Source: Hymenoscyphus infarciens (taxonomy: Eukaryota > Ascomycota > Leotiomycetes > Helotiales > Helotiaceae). From it: 64,000 nt of DNA. The stretch is taken from positions 310,001-374,000 of the forward strand of contig LLCB01000008.1 in assembly GCA_001414345.1 (NCBI GenBank). Reading direction: 5' to 3'. Shown one piece after another: positions 57,135-64,000 of the stretch (positions are counted from its first letter, which is position 1; each line of letters opens with the position of its first letter). The notes below the pieces were generated by a model. That model did not search any database. It had not been told where the DNA came from and worked only from the letters and a program-made list of their open reading frames with translations. A program made the translations under genes and the position numbers.

Positions 57135-57267
57135 AGTAAGCTACATCAACAGCGGTAAGCCATCGAATAGCAAGTACGCCATCGAACGTCAAATAAGTCA
57201 ACGAACGTCAAGTAAGCCGACGAACATCAAGTTAGCCAAAGATTATCAAGTAAGCCAAACTTCACAT
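57135..57267. repeat. 19-bp minisatellite, seven diverged units
   Basis: Seven tandem units with exact 19-bp period: starts at 57135, 57154, 57173, 57192, 57211, 57230 and 57249. Consensus is about AGTAAGCCAACGAACGTCA, and units 3-5 match it best. The period is not a multiple of three, so it is not a coding repeat. Confidence 0.9.
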
Positions 57268-57771
57268 TGGGGACCAAAAGGAAGTTGAGAGTACACCACA
57301 CAACTAAGCTTCGCGTTGGGGCCCTCAAACATGATGGATGTTTGCACCTTTTAACGGGTGTTCTTGAAATTCGGATGCGTTGCTCTAGAAAGTAATGAGG
57401 AGAGCTGCCAAGGTGAAAATATATATGTACAGTACATGGCGAGACATGGATATGAATTTCACAGTGGATGATAGTGGAGGGAGGAGGGAAGTGGAAAGAG
57501 GAAGTTTCGTGCAAACTTATAGCTTTAAAGGTCTAGGAAGAGTTCGCAAGATTTAAAAACAGATGGGGTTTTAGTCTCTCTTAGGTGTCAATTTTGGGTC
57601 ATGAGAAAGTGCTATTACAAAAAAGGATTATATTGAATGATGATGAGAAAATGCTTAATTTTGACGAGGCAGGAAAGAAAGATTTTTACTTTACGTTAAA
57701 CAAAGTACTTATACCTACCTGTCTGCTTTAAAGTATGTTTCTCAAGTTGTAGGAGTTCCATGGTTCTGGGT
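57268..57771. other. Intergenic, 3' flank of the zinc-finger-like gene
   Basis: No supported gene. AT-rich toward 57540-57710. Confidence 0.45.
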
Positions 57772-58725
57772 TCAACCCCATTTCTGACCTCTCTCCAGAG
57801 CCACTTGCTTCGCCGCTTGTTCTCGAGCTCGCTCATCATGTGCGAATTGACATTTGACAACATGTTGATCCTTTGGGTCACCAATAGGGTTTGAACAGAG
57901 AGGACAAAGTTCGTTCTGTCTATTCATTTTTCGAACTTTGCTTCGTGACGGCCGAATTGGTCGCTCATGCATCGAAGGTTGAGACTCAGAACTCACGGGC
58001 TCCTCATGCCTACGCTTGAGATTTGTAGGACTCTCAGTCCAAGATTCTGGGACGGGATCAGGGACACTTTCGAGCCAATCCTGAACTGGAGGTGGAGCCG
58101 AGTCCGTATCTCGTCTTAGCATGTGGGAGATATCTGAGATGAGACCATCGATCTCGTCAGGTTCTTCTGATTCTTGGGGGGCTGGAAGCACTGTTTCTGC
58201 TTTTTCAGTTGAGTCTTGTGGATTTGCTTCCGCCTCCACGATGGTAGCGTTAGAAGAGGTATCTGCCAAGAAGCTTCGTTGATACGAGTTCTTTCGAATT
58301 CCCTCTCTGAGATTTGTAAAAGATTCCTTTGGCTCCGTCTCTGGGTAAACATCCACGAGGTGTCGGAAAGATTTCTTGTTTCTCGGGTCAGGGACGAAAG
58401 TGTCTATGGAAATATTACTGTTAGAAGCAATAGATCCGAGACGCTGCTGTTCTCCTTCCCCGCTTGTTGGAGTAACGAGTCTACTAATATTTCCAGCCTC
58501 GTCCTCTTCGTCCCAGTTACAACGATTCGCGGAAGTACGCTCCACTCTACGCTTCTCCTTCTCCTCAAATTCAAGACTGCATTCCGCGCAGGCTGGTCCG
58601 AGGGGGTAGAGACAATCGGAATTGAAACAGTTTCGTGGCTCTCGTTCGTTTTCTTGGTCTTGTTGGGAAGATGTGAGCGAGGCTTCGCTATTCAAGGCTT
58701 TGATTTGTCCGTAGATTCCGTGCAT
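57772..58725 (-). CDS. Hypothetical protein with two Cys-rich zinc-finger-like motifs
   Basis: Single exon of 317 aa. Near the N-terminus (about 33-51) CFNSDCLYPLGPACAEC has paired cysteines in a C-x4-C-x7-C-x2-C arrangement. Near the C-terminus (about 272-298) CPLCSNPIGDPKDQHVVKC followed by a His looks like a C2HC or UBZ-type finger. Between them the protein is acidic, Ser/Pro-rich and disordered, with basic stretches (KRRHEEPVS, RPSRSKVRKMNRQ) that could be nuclear-localisation signals. No family name can be given. UBZ-type fingers bind ubiquitin and occur in DNA-repair proteins; this is only a structural hint. Composition and uninterrupted length support a real gene. Confidence 0.75.
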   Translation of the reverse strand: MHGIYGQIKALNSEASLTSSQQDQENEREPRNCFNSDCLYPLGPACAECSLEFEEKEKRRVERTSANRCNWDEEDEAGNISRLVTPTSGEGEQQRLGSIASNSNISIDTFVPDPRNKKSFRHLVDVYPETEPKESFTNLREGIRKNSYQRSFLADTSSNATIVEAEANPQDSTEKAETVLPAPQESEEPDEIDGLISDISHMLRRDTDSAPPPVQDWLESVPDPVPESWTESPTNLKRRHEEPVSSESQPSMHERPIRPSRSKVRKMNRQNELCPLCSNPIGDPKDQHVVKCQFAHDERAREQAAKQVALERGQKWG

Positions 58726-59810
58726 TTTGTGGTTATTTCTGATGGTGTGTTGATGGAAGTTCCGACTGAGAAGAGAATATACATATTGGGAAAAATTCTA
58801 GTACTTCATCAAGTGGAAGTATATGATTGTTCAGAGGACAATCGACATTGTCTCATGTTCGTTCTTTGTTCTGTTCTTACATGACAAAGAACGAACAGAC
58901 GAGCCGAGAAGGAAAACAATGCAAGAAACACAAAATGATGCGAGCCTGGCAAGCTATCGCGACTTGAAACTGTAGAAGAAAAGTATAAGGAGCGATCTGA
59001 ATGAATGAGTGAATGAATGAATGGTGAACGGGAGGGAGCTGTAACCCCATGTCTTTGGCCAGAATCCCGGGCGTTCTGGCTCTGATACTTCGTACACTTC
59101 GCCTTCTGTACAGTTGCAACAACAAGGGAATGATTTCCAAACTGAGTAATAAATGGTTCTCCACAACGGGTTGGCCAGGAGAAATGAATTTCACACCGCC
59201 ACGAGGAAACTAGGGCAAGTATGCAGCGCGTCAGTCTGCCGCGTGAAAAACAAAATCTCCATCAACACAACTCAAAATGTTTTTTCTTGGAAGATACAAG
59301 TGTAAACGTGCCTGTCCTCCGTAATTGCAGCTGGAGAGCTTGAAGCTATGGCGATCCACCACTTCCGATCGTTTTCTACACGTCGTGAATTGCGGGATTT
59401 GATTGGACGGCATCGTACACCTCGCGACTTCTATCTCTTGCTCACTGAACTGCTGTGACTCCTCTCCGAACACTGACAAAAACAGCTACCAACGCGAATC
59501 GAATCCCAAGAAATATCCTGCAAGATCCCAGATTATTGATCATTCACGACGATACCAATACAGCACTGAGTCCAGCATCCAGCCTCAAGACCTCCGTCTC
59601 GCGCATCCCCGAACTCGAACCATCTCTCACTTCGCGACAATCGACAATACTCCTCGCAGACAGCCCTTTGAGCCTCCTCTTTTCCTCTTCTCTCTCCCAG
59701 GAATCTCCCAGTCCTTCAAATCACCTTTAAAAAAGCCGTGTCCTTCGAGGCCACAGCGAGGTGTTCTTTGAAGTGCCCGGAAGATCCTCCTTTTGCCACC
59801 TTTGCGACAC
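58726..59810. other. Divergent promoter region
   Basis: About 1.1 kb between the start codons of the zinc-finger-like gene (minus) and the ankyrin-RCC1-BTB gene (plus). It contains GAATGAATGAAT-type repeats at about 59001-59022. Frames at 59403-59771 are shadows upstream of the next gene and do not splice convincingly into it. Confidence 0.45.
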
Positions 59811-62800
59811 ATGAGCTATCTCCTCTGGAAATACTTCCACGATGACGAAATCGAACGATTTCGGAAATTGTTGGCACACGGTCACCTCAAACCACAATAT
59901 AATACACCCAAGAGCCATGGTGGCGGGGCAGCATTTGGTTTAGGGTTGGCAGGAAGTCCAAGTGGCGCATACTCAACCTCTCCTCGAGTAGTGAAGAACA
60001 ACAGGAAGGCCTCGGGTCAGGGTGGAAATGCAGGAAAAGGAGCAAATCAATCCCTCGGTCGATCCGATGTCAATAGTAGAGACTATGCTGGCATAACGCT
60101 CCTTGGCCGAATCGCTTCGTCACAGTCTGAGGGAGCAGTTGAATTTGGGCTGGCTTTAATCGAACACCCGGCCATCGATTTATATGCACAAGACACAGAA
60201 AATGGTTGGACGGCTTTGCACAGAGCTCTATACTTTGGGAATATCACTCTTGCGAGGGCCATTATTGAGAAAGACTGCCAAAATCCGACTGGCCTTGAAA
60301 GCTCGGCTCAGCGGGGACCACTATCTGTTATAAAGGTAAAAGATCACGAAGGCAACAGCCCTTTTGATGTTTATAACGCAACCATTGCAAAGCAAACCCT
60401 GCAACGTGGAACCTTGTCAGCAGATTCCGATGATGATTCCCAGGATGAGGAAGAATATGAGGACCCGGAATCTGGTGGAGGGAGGCACGCCAACGCTCCA
60501 CTTGTCGGCGATGAGGTCTTTGCTTGGGGGAGCAGCAATAACTACAATCTCGGTCTCGGTGATAACGATGACAGACAGTATCCGGAAAGGATCACGTTGA
60601 AACGTCCTGACCATCTGCTCTTCCGCTTTTTCAGGGAATATTTAGAATCTATTCAGGAAACCCATGATGCCCTGTACAATCGCTTGGCCAGTGCCAATCC
60701 CAGATCCGTTTCTGATCTCCCAACCCTCATAACCAACCGACCTATTGTCATACGGGATGTGGCGCTTTCCAAAATGAACAGCGCTATTCTTACCGATGAC
60801 CCGGAAAGCAATCTCTTTATGTGTGGTTTCGGCCAAGGAGGTCGTCTTGGGACTGGTGATGAGATTACCAGATTTTCCTACGTATGCGTAGAGGAGGGAT
60901 TTTCCGGAAAGAAGATTCTCCAGGTTGCTCTGGGAAACAGTCATTCATTGGCCGTCGATTCGTCTGGCAACATATTTTCATGGGGCCAGAACAGCAATGG
61001 TGTTTTGGGATACTCTTTACCACGTCCAACTCTGAAAGACGAAGACCCCATCAACGTCACTCCTCGCCAGATATTTGGTCCTTTGAAAAAAGAAGTGATA
61101 ATTAGCGTTGCTGCCTCTGCCATCCATTCAGTTGCCCATACTTCAACTTCTTTGTTCACTTGGGGCCGTAACGATGGTCAGCTTGGCTTAATGGATTCCG
61201 ACTCTCGGAGTCTGGAGGTACAAGCCGTTCCACGTAGGGTGGCTGCATCTCTTTTCAAGGCTCCAATCGCGATGGTATCAGCAATCAACAGAGCTACAAT
61301 CGTATTACTCGAAAATCACAGTGTCTGCGTATTTGCAAACTATGGTTACAAATTCCTCAAATTCCCACCAAATGAAGCTTTCAATAACTACGGTATCCAA
61401 GCCAATACCCTTACAACTCGGTATGATTCGCTGGCTGATAATATTACCAACATTACTGCTGCTGGCGATACGATTGCAGCTTATTCTACCGAAAGTTTGT
61501 TCACTGTCAATGTTGGTGCCGTTGATGCAAATTCCACTACGAGCACAACAAACCCTTCAAAGATAAGAGACTCATTACCAGACCCCCAACGAGTGTGGTC
61601 TTTGCGTAAAGGTCACTGGGATGGTATAAAGTCTGCTTCCGTCACTGAAGATGGATCAGTCATCGTTTGTACTCAAGCGGGAGCAGTCTGGAGACGAGTT
61701 AAACGGACAAATGTCAAGAACGCTTTTGCTGGGACAGAAACTTTTCATCGCAAAGATTTCAAGTTTCAGAGAGTCCCGGGTCTTGCGAATGTTGCTGCTG
61801 TACGAAGCACGGCGTTCGGCGTATATGCTGCTGTTCGAAAGGATTGTGATGTTACCAAAACTCAAATATCCGTTAACGACCAAAGTTTGTGGGAAGATTT
61901 AGAACCGCTACTCAGCTTGCGTGATCTTGAAGCCTCCGAGCCTTCAAACGAAGACGACACGGTTTCTCCACGCTTTTGGGCACCAGTGCTACCCAGGGAT
62001 CTTCTTGGCCCTTTAAAGCGTGCTATTTTGACGTCTGAAGATCTCGAGGTTGACGCAAGGTACGTGGCGTTCATTCTTTATTCTAGCAGTTCTACTTCAT
62101 GTTTAGTGTTGAGGTTGGATACCATGGTTGTGGTGAAAAAAGTTTAAGAGAATTCTCCAAAATTTGGGATAAATCGTTGTAGACTACATCGAGTGATGAG
62201 TGTCGATGACAAGTCAAACCAACGTACCTCGTGTTTTTGACAATTCACATATCGCACACCCCACCAAAACTCTTGGTTTCAAGTAATTTATTTACTGAAT
62301 GATTTACTGACTTGTGATATTAAAGTCGACTTTTGGATGGGCATAGTGGTGGATATGACATCGATATTTGCACCACAACTTCCGAAGTTACAATTCCCGT
62401 ACACGGTTTTATGTTGGGGCGAAGCTCAGTACTGCGGAGCACTCTCAGCGCTTTTCGTAGTAATGGACAGGCAAGTATCCCTGATGTTCTTTCCATGGAG
62501 TCGACGATGACTGGTGAACGAGCAAGAATGGTCTTTCACGGCCTAGACTTCATCTCGGTTGTTATTCTGGCCATTTACTTGTATAGCGATACAGTAGTGG
62601 ACGTCTGGAACTATACGCGGCACTTGCCGAAACTGGCTTTTAGATACAGACAAATTCGCATCGAACTCATGAAAACCGCAGTTCATCTCAAACTATCCCA
62701 ACTTGAATCGGCAGTTCGTCTCATGGCAATCCCGGACCGGAGGCTGGATCAGGATTTGGGCCTCGCATTTGATGATCCGAGATTTTTCGAAGATGCAGAC

Positions 62801-64000
62801 ACTATTATTGAGCTGGAAAATGCCGAAATGGCTGCACACAGTTCTTTACTATGTCGTAGATGTCCTTTTTTCGACGGACTCTTTAATGGCCGTGCAGGTG
62901 GCCAGTGGCTTGTTGGTCGACGTGAAGACGACTCAAATATTGTCCGGGTTGATTTGAAACATATCGATCCTAAAACATTCGGACTTGTGCTACGCCATAT
63001 CTATACCGACGCTGGAACGGAATTATTTGATGATACAGTTTCCGGCGATATTGATGAGTTTTCCGACCTTGTCATGGACGTTATGGCTACAGCAAATGAA
63101 CTTATGCTGGATCGATTATCTCAAATTTGCCAGGAAGTTCTCGGTCGATTTGGTAAGTAAGAGATTTCCTCATTCCGAATATGACTAATTATATACGTAG
63201 TAAATGTTCGAAACGTCTGCTACTTGCTGAACTCCGTAGCTCCTTGTTCTGTGGCTGAATTCAAAGACTCAGCGCTTGAATATATCTGTTTGCAGTTGGA
63301 GTCCCTCTTGGAAAACCACTGGTTGAACGAACTTGACGAAGAGCTGCTTGAAGATTTAGATGGTGTTGTTCGCAAGAATCAGCTGGCATGTCTCAAGTAT
63401 GCTAAGAGTGGGACATCTGAGCTCATGCTACATGAACGAAATCTGGACCTAGCAGTCGATATCGAGGAAGAACGGCAGCGCAGGATTCGAGATATGGCTT
63501 TCCGTGCGAATCTCAAGAACGACGACAGCAGACTTTGTTCATCATTCCGTATGGCGCGTATAGGAAGTCTTGATGATTCTGTTGTGGGTTCACCAAGTCA
63601 GGAAAAGAAAAAAAGAAAGGCAAAAGCCAACAGAAACGAGCCGTTCAGTCCAATCATTCGGCCAAAAGACTCTACTCAGGATCTCATGTTCGACATGGAG
63701 GATGACGACCTTTTACCCTCTGCACTGCCCAATGTTCTTACTCCGACAGCAGATCATGCCGACAATAATGATGGTCCTTGGGAAGGTCGTGAGCCAAGAT
63801 CACTTTCGTTTGATCAACAGGCTTCCCCAAGTTTTGGTGACAAAGTTAATCAACAATCGCCATCGCCTGCAGCAACCAAGAGTTGGTCTTCGCCGGCGCT
63901 GTCGTCTTCGAAACTTGGTCTGAAAGAAATCATGGCACAAGCGTCTTCTACTCGTACCTCTAATCTGTCCATGAGTCTCTCGGTCCAAAAGGCGCGAGAA
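59811..64000 (+). CDS. Ankyrin-RCC1-BTB protein (IBtk/Btb3-like), 3' partial
   Basis: Exons 59811-62059, 62326-63152 and 63201 to the window edge (introns 266 and 48 bp; the first has a TACTGAC branch site). At least 1290 aa are visible. The order is an ankyrin pair (about 95-155, GWTALHRALYFGNITLARAI), then an acidic linker (SDDDSQDEEEYEDPESGG). RCC1 repeats run about 240-500 (VFAWGSSNNYNLGLGDNDD, LFMCGFGQGGRLGTGDE, SLFTWGRNDGQLGL). BTB segments follow in exon 2 (DGHSGGYDIDICTT, AHSSLLCRRCPFFDGLF), then a basic, Ser-rich tail. This architecture matches inhibitor of Bruton's tyrosine kinase and fission yeast Btb3, proposed Cullin-3 substrate adaptors. The first ATG in frame is 59811. The stop lies beyond the window. 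Confidence 0.88.

Noticed and set aside
57135..57267. CRISPR-like array
   Set aside because: Units are directly abutting with no spacers and diverge from each other; this is a minisatellite in a eukaryotic genome.

Overview
The window looks like nuclear DNA of a filamentous ascomycete (Pezizomycotina). The evidence is short (46-270 bp) GT-AG introns with CTAAC/CTGAC-type branch sites, an actin gene with five introns, a copper-fist regulator, an Rgt1-like Zn2Cys6 regulator, a GT69 (CAP59-type) mannosyltransferase and a degraded Clr5-ankyrin gene. A Leotiomycete is plausible from overall gene style, but that is an inference. All coordinates below come from hand-joined exons; each joined CDS closes to an exact multiple of three.

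Layout. 0-8 kb is gene-poor: a frameshifted relic (782-1459), a MITE-like element (1813-2026), a patatin-like phospholipase (3352-4509) whose 3' end appears frameshifted, then about 3.5 kb without a convincing gene. 8-15.4 kb, all minus: secreted histidine acid phosphatase (8265-10117), actin (11056-12664, 375 aa) and the Hsp70 exchange factor Fes1 (14717-15367). 16.3-22.6 kb is a decay zone: a Clr5-ankyrin pseudogene with many lesions (16293-19267), a TA-flanked inverted-repeat element (20592-21048) and a C-terminal relic of an alpha/beta hydrolase (22422-22583).

22.8-36.6 kb, all minus, is a conserved housekeeping block: Gpi13/PIG-O ethanolamine phosphate transferase, Vps68, Smi1/Knr4 and exocyst Sec8. 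37-41 kb holds an intron-bearing tRNA-Met(CAT), a small secreted protein and a small hypothetical protein. 41-50.5 kb, all minus: GT69 mannosyltransferase, Rgt1-like factor, copper-fist factor. After a long intergenic tract with a 34-nt G run come a 101-aa amphipathic membrane protein, a SET-domain protein, a 19-bp minisatellite, a zinc-finger-like protein and, running off the right edge, an ankyrin-RCC1-BTB protein.

Functional themes. Several genes serve the cell surface and secretion (Gpi13 for GPI anchors, Knr4 for cell wall signalling, Sec8 for exocytosis, GT69 for glycans, Vps68 for endosomal sorting, actin for the tracks), but their closeness is probably ordinary fungal synteny rather than a cluster. 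No CRISPR array, secondary-metabolite cluster or intact transposase was seen. The most unusual material is the decayed patatin, Clr5-ankyrin and hydrolase genes interleaved with small inverted-repeat elements.
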